In this document: piece after piece, positions 33,235 through 41,934 of the stretch
How positions within the stretch are numbered: the first letter of the stretch is position 1
How the letters are laid out: every line of letters begins with the position of its first letter
From: JBFWNG01 sp050251195
GTDB taxonomy: Bacteria > Bdellovibrionota_B > Oligoflexia > Oligoflexales > Oligoflexaceae
Assembly (NCBI GenBank): GCA_050251195.1
Contig: JBFWNG010000010.1
Coordinates: forward strand, 62,001 to 126,000
Direction: 5' to 3'
DNA: 64,000 bases
Program-made: the position numbers and the translations under genes
The notes under the pieces: model-generated
What the model was told of the DNA's origin: nothing
The model's input: the letters and a program-made list of their open reading frames with translations, nothing else
Database searches by the model: none

Positions 33235-34317
33235 ATGCGCCATTCGGTTGCCATTTGGCTTAGTGTCTTGCAAGGGCTTATGTTCTGCGCACTTCCAAAC
33301 TCGCTATCGGCGCAGACTTTTGACTACGGGTTGGAAGTTCAAGGGGGCGATGTCTTGCTGAAGAGCGAAAAATCCACCGAAATCGACAAGGACGGCACAG
33401 CTTCTGCCGCCTCCGTGATCGCACGCAGACCGGCATGGAAGGGTTTCTACCATTTCGGTCTCGGAATTCAATCAAGCAAAGTGAGCGGCGAAGACAAAGC
33501 CGCTGGTTTCAAGAAGCAAGATTTCGCAACGCAGCTTGCCTTTGTCGACATGCGTTACATTTATGCGTTACCCGCACATTTTGAGATTGGTCTCGCCCTG
33601 CGCAATTTGTACGGCGACGGCGCGAAATATGACGTACAAAGTGTAGACGCTGCGAGCTATGTGCTCGCGATGGCTCCGATACTCGGTTACACGCGCCAGT
33701 ATGGTCAATGGACCACGGGTATCAATTTAAGTTACTACGTTGACGTCAACATTCCTGACCGCAACGTTCAAACTCCGCTTGCCGGAGTGTTTGTCACCTA
33801 CAAGTTTGAAAAGAAGAAAGAAGAAGAGAAGAAGGCTGCGCCACCGCCGCCGCAGCCTCCGAAGGCAGAGCCGGTTCCAGAGCCCGCTCCTGCGCCTGAA
33901 CTTCCGCCTACCCCGGTTCTTGTGAGCTTGGGAAGCAAGCTTGTGAACTTCGATCTCGACAGCTCAAGAATCAAAGACGAATCCATGCCGCGAGTAGAGG
34001 CTCTAGCAAAAGTACTTGCTCGCATTGGCGCACCTCTTGGCAACATTCATGTAGCGGGACACACCGACAGCCGGGGGTCTTTGGGCTGGAACGAACAACT
34101 CTCAAAGGCACGTGCACAAGCGGTTTGTGACGTCTTTATTAAGGCGGGAGTCCCAGCAACGCAGTTGACGTGCCAAGGCTATGCTTATCACGAGCACTTA
34201 CCGCAATTTGGTCCGAAGGCGCCAGAACAAAGACGGGTAGAGTTGCGATTTAAAGATATCAGCGAGGAATACGCTAAGGAACTCAAACAAATTTTAGAAG
34301 AATCGTTGAAACAATAA
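33235..34317 (+). CDS. OmpA-family outer-membrane protein
   Basis: 360 residues. Signal peptide (cleavage after SLSA near residue 27), a beta-barrel-like N-terminal domain (about 28-195), a charged then Pro/Ala-rich linker (about 198-235) and a C-terminal OmpA peptidoglycan-binding domain. The last shows VNFDLDSSRI, VAGHTDSRGSLGWNEQLSKA and EQRRVELRF, including the Asp and Arg that bind diaminopimelate in OmpA/Pal. It probably links the outer membrane to the cell wall. An AGAGGA ribosome site precedes the ATG. The 230 bases upstream, after the ribosomal operon terminator, hold no gene that I can support. Confidence 0.92.
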   Translation: MRHSVAIWLSVLQGLMFCALPNSLSAQTFDYGLEVQGGDVLLKSEKSTEIDKDGTASAASVIARRPAWKGFYHFGLGIQSSKVSGEDKAAGFKKQDFATQLAFVDMRYIYALPAHFEIGLALRNLYGDGAKYDVQSVDAASYVLAMAPILGYTRQYGQWTTGINLSYYVDVNIPDRNVQTPLAGVFVTYKFEKKKEEEKKAAPPPPQPPKAEPVPEPAPAPELPPTPVLVSLGSKLVNFDLDSSRIKDESMPRVEALAKVLARIGAPLGNIHVAGHTDSRGSLGWNEQLSKARAQAVCDVFIKAGVPATQLTCQGYAYHEHLPQFGPKAPEQRRVELRFKDISEEYAKELKQILEESLKQ

Positions 34318-34331
34318 TCTTAGGATTGATT

Positions 34332-35237
34332 ATGAACAACATCGTTAAGACAGTTCTTAAAATGTGGCTGCTTGCAGGCATCTTTACGCTGTTTGTGGGA
34401 TGTGACTCAAGTTCTTCAACGCAATGCGTGGATTCGGACAGCGTTGCTCCAAACTGTCGGATGGCCGGCGTCTCATCGCCGGGCGCAGAAGATTCAGTAA
34501 AAGAAGAAGACGAAAAAGAAAGTGACGACTCCAAACCCAAATTGACCGCACCGACCGCCGGGTCCGCAATTCAATTCTCGCTGATGTCAGCTACAGGAAC
34601 CACGGTAAACTGGGGTGCCGCGAGCGATGAAGCCACGGCGCAAGCGGATCTGATGTATAAAGTTGTGAGCGCTACCAACGCTTCCCAAATCGACACGATT
34701 GAAGAAGCTTTAGCAAAGCTGGACTCCGTCATTATCCGAAAGGATTGGACCAAGAATCTCACCAGCATCAAAGTTGAAGACCTTGTGACAGGCACCGAGT
34801 ACACATTTGCAGTCATCGTGAAAAACGACGCGGGAAAGATGGCTATCTATATCCCCAAATCAGTTACACCCGCCGATTCGGACGCGCCAAGCCCTGGCAC
34901 GATCAATTTCTCTAATGTCATGTACACGACGATGACCGTCAGCTGGACTCCTGCAAGCGACGATGTTTCCGATCAGTCCGCACTGAAGTATAAACTTGTT
35001 TGTGTCGAAACCGGACAGGCCGACATCAGCACGTTGGCAGGAATAAACGCCCAGTCTGCGCCGGAGCTAAAGGTGGATTGGAGTGCCGGAGTAACTACCT
35101 TCGACCTCAGTGACCTAAGACGTGGTCCGATCAATTCGCCAGTGTCTTTCACGTGTAACGTCGCCGTTGAAGACGAAGCTGGCAAACAATCCGCTTACAC
35201 CGAGGTATCTCAACAGACGCGGGAAGTACCTCGCTGA
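34332..35237 (+). CDS. Lipoprotein with two fibronectin type III-like repeats
   Basis: 301 residues. The signal peptide ends in a lipobox (LFVGC, Cys near residue 23), then a Ser/Cys-rich and acidic linker. Two repeats of about 100 residues each contain a TVNWGAASD or TVSWTPASD strand followed by YKVVSATNA or YKLVCVETG, typical of FN3-like modules. Such lipoproteins often mediate adhesion or scaffold the surface. ATG 34332 is chosen over an upstream TTG because AGGA is well spaced. It follows the OmpA-like gene by 14 bases. Confidence 0.8.
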   Translation: MNNIVKTVLKMWLLAGIFTLFVGCDSSSSTQCVDSDSVAPNCRMAGVSSPGAEDSVKEEDEKESDDSKPKLTAPTAGSAIQFSLMSATGTTVNWGAASDEATAQADLMYKVVSATNASQIDTIEEALAKLDSVIIRKDWTKNLTSIKVEDLVTGTEYTFAVIVKNDAGKMAIYIPKSVTPADSDAPSPGTINFSNVMYTTMTVSWTPASDDVSDQSALKYKLVCVETGQADISTLAGINAQSAPELKVDWSAGVTTFDLSDLRRGPINSPVSFTCNVAVEDEAGKQSAYTEVSQQTREVPR

Positions 35238-35248
35238 AAGTCAAATGA

Positions 35249-35280
35249 CAAAAAAGGTGAGATCAAATTGACCTCACCTT
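35249..35280 (-). terminator. Intrinsic terminator of the small lipoprotein gene
   Basis: Read on the minus strand, AAGGTGAG and CTCACCTT form a perfect 8-bp stem around an 11-base loop, followed by TTTT. The plus side lacks a T tract, so it acts mainly on the gene ending at 35301. Confidence 0.8.
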
Positions 35281-35300
35281 CAGTCGCATTAAGATTACGA

Positions 35301-35756
35301 TTAAGACCGTTGACCCAGAGTAAACTTCCAGGTTGATTGTAAACCGACGTGCGATATGGTTAGTTCTATAGCGGCAGCAGGATCTGCAGTACGTGCTTCA
35401 AAACTAAAGAGAGCTGAAGCATCGAATCCTTCAAATTGGTAGCAAAAGCATCGCGGCTGCGCTTGTGAAACGCTTACGCCCCAATCACCGGCAACCTTCG
35501 TTCCGTTTGCATCCGTCGCATTGATAACAAGCTGACCGAAGTTCGAGGCACACAATTGTTTGGCGTTAAGAACCTGAGTTATAGCCGGATGATCCGGAAA
35601 ATTCGAATTTACAATTTCGACGCCTTCTACAACATAGCAGCCTTGAACGGCGGAAATTATTTCTTCGTCAGATGCTATCTTGCTCACGTTCTTGTCAGAC
35701 TTGCCAATACTACAGGCTGACATGAGGAATACCAGGGCTAGGATACAACGTTTCAT
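35301..35756 (-). CDS. Small lipoprotein of unknown function
   Basis: 151 residues. A short signal peptide ends in the lipobox LMSAC. The ATG at 35756 has a perfect AAGGAG six bases upstream; an ATG eight codons earlier does not. The mature protein has four further cysteines (GCYVVEG, LCASNF, RCFCYQF), possibly two disulfides. No family was recognised. The 200 bases upstream contain no gene. Confidence 0.75.
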   Translation of the reverse strand: MKRCILALVFLMSACSIGKSDKNVSKIASDEEIISAVQGCYVVEGVEIVNSNFPDHPAITQVLNAKQLCASNFGQLVINATDANGTKVAGDWGVSVSQAQPRCFCYQFEGFDASALFSFEARTADPAAAIELTISHVGLQSTWKFTLGQRS

Positions 35757-35960
35757 TATTAACTCCTTCAGGTTATTCAATTGGCATTAACAGGGATTGA
35801 AGATTGACTTGCCAGTCAGCCAAGTGCAATGGCAATGCCAAGAGGGTAAGGAGAAAAATCCTTTGAAAATATGGGGTATGCGTTGGGAAGGTACCTGTAT
35901 TTTCCTGTGAATATGGCAGTGTTGTCAATTGGGACGACACCGTTTCAGCAAATAAAGCGA

Positions 35961-36743
35961 TCAATTCGCCTTTTCGATTTCGCCTTTTATCCATGTCTTA
36001 TAGGTGGCAGTCGACGCGTACTCGTTTCGACTAGGGGGAACGCACATTGTATTATCGCCGCCATTTACCACACCGATCAGCACTGGTTCATCTCCTTCGC
36101 GGGCAAAGAGCGGACCGCCGGAATCTCCGAAACATGTACCACCGTCCTCGAATTGCAAACAAATCTGATCGGGATGGCAACCGGTAACTTGTTGAAACGT
36201 CGTCCCAGTGAGATAAAGTTCATCGGTTTCAGGCCGCGTGGCGCCAATCCAGCGTCCCCACCCAATGGCCTCCACTCTGCTGCCTTTTACAGGAAATGTT
36301 GCCGATTCGTTGATGCGAATCGGTTTTTTTGCGCTCGCTCCCGATAGCACGCCAATGGCAATGTCGCCAAGCCCGACCCATGTTGAAGGTGTGATAACTT
36401 TGACAATACGAAAAGTCTCTTCTCCCGGCTCATTGCGACTCAAGAAAACCTTTCCGATCTTAGCTTCGACGTTTTCATACTTCATGATGCCATCGACTCG
36501 GAAACAATGTTTTGCCGTCAGAATCAAAGTGGGCGCGATCAAAGCTGCGCCGCAGAATGATTTGTTGTCTTCTTGCAGCGATACCATCCACGGATAAATC
36601 CCGTATTTGGCTGCGGGCTCTCCGTTGACTACCTTAGGCGTTGAAGCATGGGGTGTTTTGCAGCCAGCGAGATGTGTCAACATTAGTGCCAAACCGATGA
36701 TAGGCCTCACGTGCAGCTTCATATAGTGCTTCATATTGTTCAT
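35961..36743 (-). CDS. Lipoprotein serine protease, chymotrypsin family (S1)
   Basis: 260 residues from the ATG with GGAAGAG upstream; two earlier in-frame ATGs exist. A lipobox (THLAGC, Cys28) is followed by only ten residues before VVNGEPA, which matches the activation N-terminus of S1 zymogens. The triad is present: His79 in LTAKHC, Asp127 in LGDIAIG and Ser208 in FGDSGGP. The residue six before Ser, which sets S1 specificity, is Gly rather than Asp, so trypsin-like preference for Lys/Arg is not expected. It should be anchored to a membrane until cleaved. Confidence 0.87.
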   Translation of the reverse strand: MNNMKHYMKLHVRPIIGLALMLTHLAGCKTPHASTPKVVNGEPAAKYGIYPWMVSLQEDNKSFCGAALIAPTLILTAKHCFRVDGIMKYENVEAKIGKVFLSRNEPGEETFRIVKVITPSTWVGLGDIAIGVLSGASAKKPIRINESATFPVKGSRVEAIGWGRWIGATRPETDELYLTGTTFQQVTGCHPDQICLQFEDGGTCFGDSGGPLFAREGDEPVLIGVVNGGDNTMCVPPSRNEYASTATYKTWIKGEIEKAN

Positions 36744-36918
36744 GCTCTTCCGCTTTTTCATTACACCTTGCATCATTCGTAGGATTATCCCTACAACCCT
36801 ATTCGGCTCAAAATATCAAAGCAACCAGGCAAATTTTGCCTAAGCCATCTCGGACCTGACTCTCAAACGCCCACGCCTCCGTCCGATGAGGAGATCATCT
36901 CTTCTTAGGACAGCTTAA

Positions 36919-37488
36919 ATGAAAATGTGGCTTTGCGCGTTTCTTACACTCCCACTTCTCTTCATCACGACGCAATTATCTGCCGTGCAGCTCACCTCCG
37001 CAACGCACTTTGGCTTTGCCGCTGAAACGAGCGGTTATAAAAAATTCGAAAATGCCGGAGGCTCTATGCTCGGATTTTCGACCGGGGTCATCTTGAACCC
37101 AGAGTGGTCCGTCGGATTGCGAACCCAGGCTGACGGCGCCCATCTGCCGGGAAGGGAATTCTACCGACTCTTCTCAACTCCAGTCGTGGAGTATCGGGCC
37201 ACCCGACGCCTCCAAATCTGCGCCGGCGCAGGTTATTTCAAAGAATCAGTAACTATAGGCAAACAAACCGCTTCGGAAAGCCAGGGCACAGTTGTGCATC
37301 TGGGCTGGCGGCGTTCCCTTTATGACACCGAGAGAACACGCTTCTCACTGGGCGGCTTCTACAACGCCTTTTTCGGTAAGGCGAGGGCGGTCGGAACCAG
37401 CGAACAGTATGCCGTGCTCAAGCATAGCTCGCCGCGGACCTCGTCGAGCTCCAGGGGTCTAGAAATCGCTTTACAGATTACCCTTTAG
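36919..37488 (+). CDS. Small outer-membrane beta-barrel-like protein
   Basis: 189 residues with a signal peptide (FLTLPLLFITTQLSA). The mature part alternates polar and hydrophobic residues in short strands (SVGLRTQADG, RLQICAGAGYF, RFSLGGFYNAFFG) and ends in LQITL, consistent with an 8-strand barrel. No family assignment. It lies just upstream of rnhA. Confidence 0.65.
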   Translation: MKMWLCAFLTLPLLFITTQLSAVQLTSATHFGFAAETSGYKKFENAGGSMLGFSTGVILNPEWSVGLRTQADGAHLPGREFYRLFSTPVVEYRATRRLQICAGAGYFKESVTIGKQTASESQGTVVHLGWRRSLYDTERTRFSLGGFYNAFFGKARAVGTSEQYAVLKHSSPRTSSSSRGLEIALQITL

Positions 37489-37504
37489 CATTTAAACCTT
37501 TGAT

Positions 37505-37960
37505 ATGAAAAAGGTAACTTTGGTAACTGATGGTGCCTGCTTGGGAAATCCCGGACCTGGGGGATGGGCGGCATTCCTCCGTTTTGGCAAGCATGAAAAG
37601 CTTCTCTCGGGCGGCAATCCGGCGACAACCAACAACCAAATGGAAATGACGGCGGTCATCGAGGGTCTCAAAGCCCTCAAGGAACAGTGTAAGGTTGAGG
37701 TTATTTCCGACAGCCGATACATCATAGACTGCTTCGAGCAGGGCTGGTTTGACAACTGGCAGCGAAACGGCTGGAAGACCGCACAAAATAAGCCTGTTAA
37801 GAACAAGGAGTTATGGATCGACATGGCGAACCAGCTCGCCCGCCACAAGGTCGATTTCACCTGGGTTAAGGGCCATAGCGGCCACCCCGAAAACGAGATG
37901 GTGGATCAGGAAGCCAACCGAAAGGCGCGGGAATTTCAGGAAGTTGATGCTCCGACTTGA
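37505..37960 (+). CDS. rnhA: Ribonuclease HI
   Basis: 151 residues. It degrades the RNA strand of RNA-DNA hybrids. The catalytic Asp9 (TDGAC), Glu47 (NNQMEMTA), Asp69 (ISDSRY), His124 (VKGHSGHP) and Asp134 (EMVDQEAN) are all present. It begins 16 bases after the barrel gene, without a strong ribosome site. Confidence 0.97.
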   Translation: MKKVTLVTDGACLGNPGPGGWAAFLRFGKHEKLLSGGNPATTNNQMEMTAVIEGLKALKEQCKVEVISDSRYIIDCFEQGWFDNWQRNGWKTAQNKPVKNKELWIDMANQLARHKVDFTWVKGHSGHPENEMVDQEANRKAREFQEVDAPT

Positions 37961-38024
37961 CTTATTGCCCAGTCCTTGTTAATTGCTTACATTCGCGATT
38001 TTTACCAGTGAGAAAGGAACTCAG

Positions 38025-38420
38025 GTGGCTCAACATAAATCAGCAAAGAAACGAATTCGCACAAACGAGCGAAAACGCGCAAGAAACAGAACCTATATCT
38101 CATCGCTCCGTACAGCTATTAAAAAATTCAGAACTGCTGCAACAACAGGCGCTTCTACAGAGTCCGTAAACAAGTTGTTTATCGATGCACAATCACTTCT
38201 CGGTAAAGCAGCTTCTAAGGGCATCTTGCACAAGAACAACATTGCGAGAAAAGTTAGCCGTCTTTCCAAAGTTCTCAAGACTGCCGGCAGCACACCAGCT
38301 CCTGCAACCACAAAAGCAGCAGCTCCTAAAAAGACGACGAAAGCAGCGGCTCCTAAAGCTAAGACCGCAACTGCTGCTAAGAAAAAAGCCCCCGCTAAGA
38401 AAACAACTTCCAAGAAATAA
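38025..38420 (+). CDS. rpsT: 30S ribosomal protein S20 with Ala/Lys-rich tail
   Basis: 131 residues from a GTG with AAAGGA six bases upstream (reads AQHKSAKKRIRTNERKRARN, as S20 should). The core of about 88 residues ends near VSRLSKVLKTAG. A further 40 residues of Ala, Lys, Thr and Pro repeats (KAAAPKKTTKAAAPKAK) form an extension unlike E. coli S20. Such tails may bind rRNA non-specifically. Confidence 0.95.
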   Translation: MAQHKSAKKRIRTNERKRARNRTYISSLRTAIKKFRTAATTGASTESVNKLFIDAQSLLGKAASKGILHKNNIARKVSRLSKVLKTAGSTPAPATTKAAAPKKTTKAAAPKAKTATAAKKKAPAKKTTSKK

Positions 38421-38450
38421 TTATGACGACGCGCTTTTTGCGTGGAAATC

Positions 38451-38475
38451 CCCTACAGCCCCTCGGGGCTGTGGG
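38451..38475. repeat. Strong 11-bp hairpin after rpsT
   Basis: CCCTACAGCCCC and GGGGCTGTGGG pair almost perfectly around a tiny loop. No T tract follows on either strand. More inverted and direct repeats lie downstream (AAAACGCTGAA twice near 38594 and 38617; TTCAGCGTTT near 38558). The 244 bases between rpsT and mazG otherwise contain no convincing gene. Confidence 0.6.
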
Positions 38476-38664
38476 CACCGTCATGCTGAGCGACTCAAAT
38501 CATCTCGCTTTGAACGCGGCACCTTCGCTTCGATCCAATCTGCCGAACAATACCTTCAGCGTTTCCTTTATTCCGCGCTTCCGCGTTCAATTAAAACGCT
38601 GAAGTTTGGAAAACGCTGAAAGGCGATTTGTTGGGCACATTGGCCGCGTTTCTCACCATATAGT

Positions 38665-39465
38665 TTACTTCCCTTTTTTCACGGCATTCCATAGATCCTC
38701 TTTCTCAGAACGAGAGAGGTCCGCAAAGAGCTTGTTCTTCTTACCTGCAGCTTCCTGCATCTTTTCGAAACGTCGGATAAACTTCTGATTCGCGGCAAGG
38801 AAGGAGGTTTCGGGGTCGATGTCTAGATGACGGCAGAGTTGAACAAGAGTAAAGAAGACGTCGCCGAGTTCGTCGGCTAAGAGTTCTTTGGATCGTTCCT
38901 TTTTCTTCATTTCGACGGTGAGCTCGTCAACTTCGCTGCGGAAATGGTTAAAAACCTCGTTCGAGTCCTTCCAATCAAAATCTACCTTCGAAGAGAACTT
39001 ACCGATCATTGCGGCTTGCAAGGAAGCGGGAAAACCTTTGACGGAATTTTGGACGGACGACGCTGCGCCTTTGTTTTCGACCGCTTTGATCTCTTCCCAC
39101 TGTCTCTTAACGTCGGTCGGAGTTTTGATAGCATCGTTACTCTCGGCGAAAACGTGGGGATGGCGACGGACCATTTTATCGTTGATGTTTTGGATGACGT
39201 CGGTGACGGAAAACTTGTTATTATCGGCTCCGATTTGGGCATTCAAAACAACTTGGAGGAGAACGTCGCCGAGTTCGTCTACGATCTCCGCCGTCTCGCC
39301 GTTACCCATAGCGATGGCGGCTTCGTAGGCTTCCTCGATCATATATTTTCGCAACGTCTCGTGCGATTGTTTGAGATCCCAGGGACAACCGGTTTTTGGA
39401 TGGCGCAAAGCGGCGATGGTTGCGACAAATTCGTCGAAAGCGCGGGAAGGTTTCTCTTCTTTCAC
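38665..39465 (-). CDS. mazG: Nucleoside triphosphate pyrophosphohydrolase MazG
   Basis: 266 residues, the length of E. coli MazG, with two tandem all-alpha NTPase domains. The N-terminal domain shows CPWDLKQSHETL, EEAYEAA and DELGDVLLQVV; the C-terminal one LADELGDVFFTLVQL. It removes aberrant NTPs and lowers ppGpp stress effects in E. coli. The start is GTG, with AAGGAG upstream, and shares four bases (GTGA) with the stop of gpmI. Confidence 0.95.
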   Translation of the reverse strand: MKEEKPSRAFDEFVATIAALRHPKTGCPWDLKQSHETLRKYMIEEAYEAAIAMGNGETAEIVDELGDVLLQVVLNAQIGADNNKFSVTDVIQNINDKMVRRHPHVFAESNDAIKTPTDVKRQWEEIKAVENKGAASSVQNSVKGFPASLQAAMIGKFSSKVDFDWKDSNEVFNHFRSEVDELTVEMKKKERSKELLADELGDVFFTLVQLCRHLDIDPETSFLAANQKFIRRFEKMQEAAGKKNKLFADLSRSEKEDLWNAVKKGK

Positions 39466-41051
39466 TTCGTCTCCTTGATAAGGCTTGGCAGGTACTCTGG
39501 CTTGCGCGGCAGACCGAGAAGATCGATCATGGTCGAAGCAATATTGCCCAAACCGCCTTTTTCTTGAGAGAGGGAATATCCGCCTTTGCCCTTTGGATCG
39601 TACACGATAAAAGGTACCGGGTTGAGCGTATGGGACGTTTTCGGTTTGCCCGGATCGTCGTTTTCGTACATCTCCTCGCAGTTGCCGTGGTCAGCCGTGA
39701 TGACGAGGATGGTGCCCGTAGCATCACAGGCTTTGCGGATCTTGCCGATCATGAGATCAAGCGTCGCAACGCCGACGATAGCGGCCGCATAGTTGCCTGT
39801 GTGGCCCACCATGTCGCCGTTGGCGAAATTGATGCGACCAAAATCAAATGCGTCGCCATGAATTTTCTTAATCGTTTCCTCGGCGATTTCGTAGGCTTTC
39901 ATCCAGGGCTTTTGGTCAAAAGGAATCTGATCGGACATAACCTCAACGTATTCTTCGAGTCTCGGAGCGAATTTACCGCTGCGGTTTCCATTCCAAAAGT
40001 ACGTGACATGACCAAACTTCTGGGTTTCGCTGCAAGCAAACTGCCGCAAGCCCAATGTGCACAGGTATTCCCCCATTGTGTCCTGAATAAGCGGCGGTTC
40101 GACGAGATAATGCGCTGGAATCTTGAGGTCTCCGTCGTACTGCATCATGCCTGCGTAGAACACTCTAGGAAAACGATCGCGCTTGATCTTGTCGAGATCA
40201 GGTTCGGTGAACGCACGGGATATTTCGATGGCACGGTCGCCGCGAAAGTTAAAGAAAACAACCGCATCGCCGTCTACAATCCGACCAACAGGGCCAGAGG
40301 GATCCGTTATGACAAATGGCGGAAGGTATTGATCCGTAAGCGCGGGATCCTGCCGGAAGAACGCGATCGTTTCCTGAATATTCGGAAAATAATGGGGAGC
40401 CTTGCCCTCGACGTGAGCGTCCCAACCTCGTTGCACAATGCGCCAGTCGGCCTCGTATCGGTCCATCGTGGTTATCATGCGGCCGCCGCCCGAGGCGATT
40501 CTGACGTCAAACGTCGGCGAATTTAGCGACTTCATCTTCTTGGTCAATCGATCGACATATACCTCCGCCGACTTTTCCGGAACGTCACGACCATCGATCA
40601 GACAGTGAATGCGAACGCGAGGAAGACCTTGATTCTTCGCTTGGTCAAGCAGCGCATGAAGGTGGGCTTCGTGCGAGTGAACGTTGCCGTCCGACAACAA
40701 ACCTATCAGATGTAAGGTGCCTCGAGAGTTTTGAAGGTACTTAACGAGATCGCGCCAACACTGGCCTTCGAAAACGGCCTTGGATTGAATGGCGTTGGTG
40801 ACAAGTTTCGCACCTTGATCAAAAACGCGACCTGCGCCAATGGCATTATGTCCTACCTCGCTATTGCCCATGTCGCTGTCGGAGATAAGTCCCACCGCCT
40901 TTCCATGCGCTGCTATGGTCGTATAAAGGCCTTCGCGCTGGATAAATTCGAGGTTAGGTGTGTAAGCATTCGCAAAGGCGTTGCCAATGTTATCTTTTCG
41001 CACGCCCACGCCGTCTAAAACGGTGAGCAATACTCGTCTTTTTGACCGCAA
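39462..41051 (-). CDS. gpmI: 2,3-bisphosphoglycerate-independent phosphoglycerate mutase
   Basis: 529 residues, alkaline-phosphatase superfamily, interconverting 3- and 2-phosphoglycerate with two Mn ions. Motifs include VLLTVLDGVGVRKDN, the phosphoserine region SDSDMGNSEVGHNAIG, IHCLIDGRDV, FNFRGDRAIEIS, INFANGDMVGHTG and TADHGNCEEM. The start is TTG 41051, with AAGGGG six bases upstream; a longer frame would run into the divergent dtd gene. It is coupled to mazG. Confidence 0.95.
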   Translation of the reverse strand: MRSKRRVLLTVLDGVGVRKDNIGNAFANAYTPNLEFIQREGLYTTIAAHGKAVGLISDSDMGNSEVGHNAIGAGRVFDQGAKLVTNAIQSKAVFEGQCWRDLVKYLQNSRGTLHLIGLLSDGNVHSHEAHLHALLDQAKNQGLPRVRIHCLIDGRDVPEKSAEVYVDRLTKKMKSLNSPTFDVRIASGGGRMITTMDRYEADWRIVQRGWDAHVEGKAPHYFPNIQETIAFFRQDPALTDQYLPPFVITDPSGPVGRIVDGDAVVFFNFRGDRAIEISRAFTEPDLDKIKRDRFPRVFYAGMMQYDGDLKIPAHYLVEPPLIQDTMGEYLCTLGLRQFACSETQKFGHVTYFWNGNRSGKFAPRLEEYVEVMSDQIPFDQKPWMKAYEIAEETIKKIHGDAFDFGRINFANGDMVGHTGNYAAAIVGVATLDLMIGKIRKACDATGTILVITADHGNCEEMYENDDPGKPKTSHTLNPVPFIVYDPKGKGGYSLSQEKGGLGNIASTMIDLLGLPRKPEYLPSLIKETK

Positions 41052-41158
41052 GTTTGACCCCTTGTTGGAACCCACGGACTTTATCGAAATATGCCGCCGT
41101 AAGCAAGGGCTAGCCGAAACGGCGCGATTGGGGTATTTGTGAAAAAAAGAGAGGTTGC

Positions 41159-41614
41159 ATGCGCATTGTTCTCCAAAGAGTAGCCCAGGCAAGCGTTACC
41201 GTTGACGCAAACGTGGTCGGCCAGATAGAGCGCGGCCTTCTTATCCTCCTGGGCGTTGCCGAGTCGGATACCGAATCCGACGTTGATTATATGGTAGAGA
41301 AGGCGGTGAACCTTCGCATTTTCTCCGATCAAGACGGGAAATTTAACCTCAGCCTTTTAGATACCAAAGGCGAAATGCTGGTCGTTAGCCAGTTTACGCT
41401 CCTTGCCGATACGCGCAAGGGCCGACGGCCCAACTTTATTCAAGCCGCGAAGGAACCTCAGGCCATCAAGCTCTACGAGGACTTCGTCGCCAAGGTGAGA
41501 AAGGCGGGCGTCGCTAAGGTCGCGACCGGATCGTTCGGCGCGCATATGGATGTGAATTTGTTGAACGACGGACCCGTTACGATAGTTTTGGACAGCCAGA
41601 AGAGAGATATATGA
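41159..41614 (+). CDS. dtd: D-aminoacyl-tRNA deacylase
   Basis: 151 residues. Dtd removes D-amino acids and glycine mischarged on tRNAs. The dimer active-site motifs are VVSQFTLLAD (Ser-Gln-Phe-Thr) and LLNDGPVTIVLD (the GP motif that enforces chirality). It is divergent from gpmI and overlaps cutA by 4 bases. Confidence 0.96.
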   Translation: MRIVLQRVAQASVTVDANVVGQIERGLLILLGVAESDTESDVDYMVEKAVNLRIFSDQDGKFNLSLLDTKGEMLVVSQFTLLADTRKGRRPNFIQAAKEPQAIKLYEDFVAKVRKAGVAKVATGSFGAHMDVNLLNDGPVTIVLDSQKRDI

Positions 41615-41934
41615 AAGCTGAAGCGGAATTTATCTGGATATATGTGACGACAAAAGACGAGGTGCAAGCCAAAGGAATAGCCCGAGCGCTTCTAGAGCAA
41701 AAGCTCGTCGCTTGCGCGAACATTACAAAGGAAATGCAGTCGCTCTACTGGTGGCAAGGAAAAATTGTTGAGGATAACGAATCCGTTCTTATCCTTAAGA
41801 CCACCACTGATAAGTTCAACGCGGTCGAAAGCGCGATAAAGAAAATGCACAGCTACGAAGAGCCGTGCATTATTGCGTTACCTATAGTTGCGGGCAGCAA
41901 GGGGTATTTATCCTGGCTCAGGAATCAGTCCTGA
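41611..41934 (+). CDS. cutA: CutA-family protein
   Basis: 107 residues, the trimeric, PII-like CutA fold. The pattern IYVTTKDEVQAKGIARALLEQKLVACANI (described here by its ends), LYWWQGKI, ILKTTTDK and SYEEPCIIALPI is typical. Its link to divalent metal tolerance is known from E. coli but the mechanism is unsettled. It starts within the dtd stop (ATGA overlap) and overlaps the convergent DHH gene by 10 bases. Confidence 0.92.
   Translation: MKAEAEFIWIYVTTKDEVQAKGIARALLEQKLVACANITKEMQSLYWWQGKIVEDNESVLILKTTTDKFNAVESAIKKMHSYEEPCIIALPIVAGSKGYLSWLRNQS

Noticed and set aside
38423..38602. 59-codon open frame immediately after rpsT
   Set aside because: It has no ribosome site, its first half is the 11-bp hairpin and its composition reflects the surrounding repeats.
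41052..41192. Longer gpmI frame starting at an ATG at 41192
   Set aside because: It would overlap the start of dtd and the added residues do not resemble the family; TTG 41051 has a strong ribosome site.
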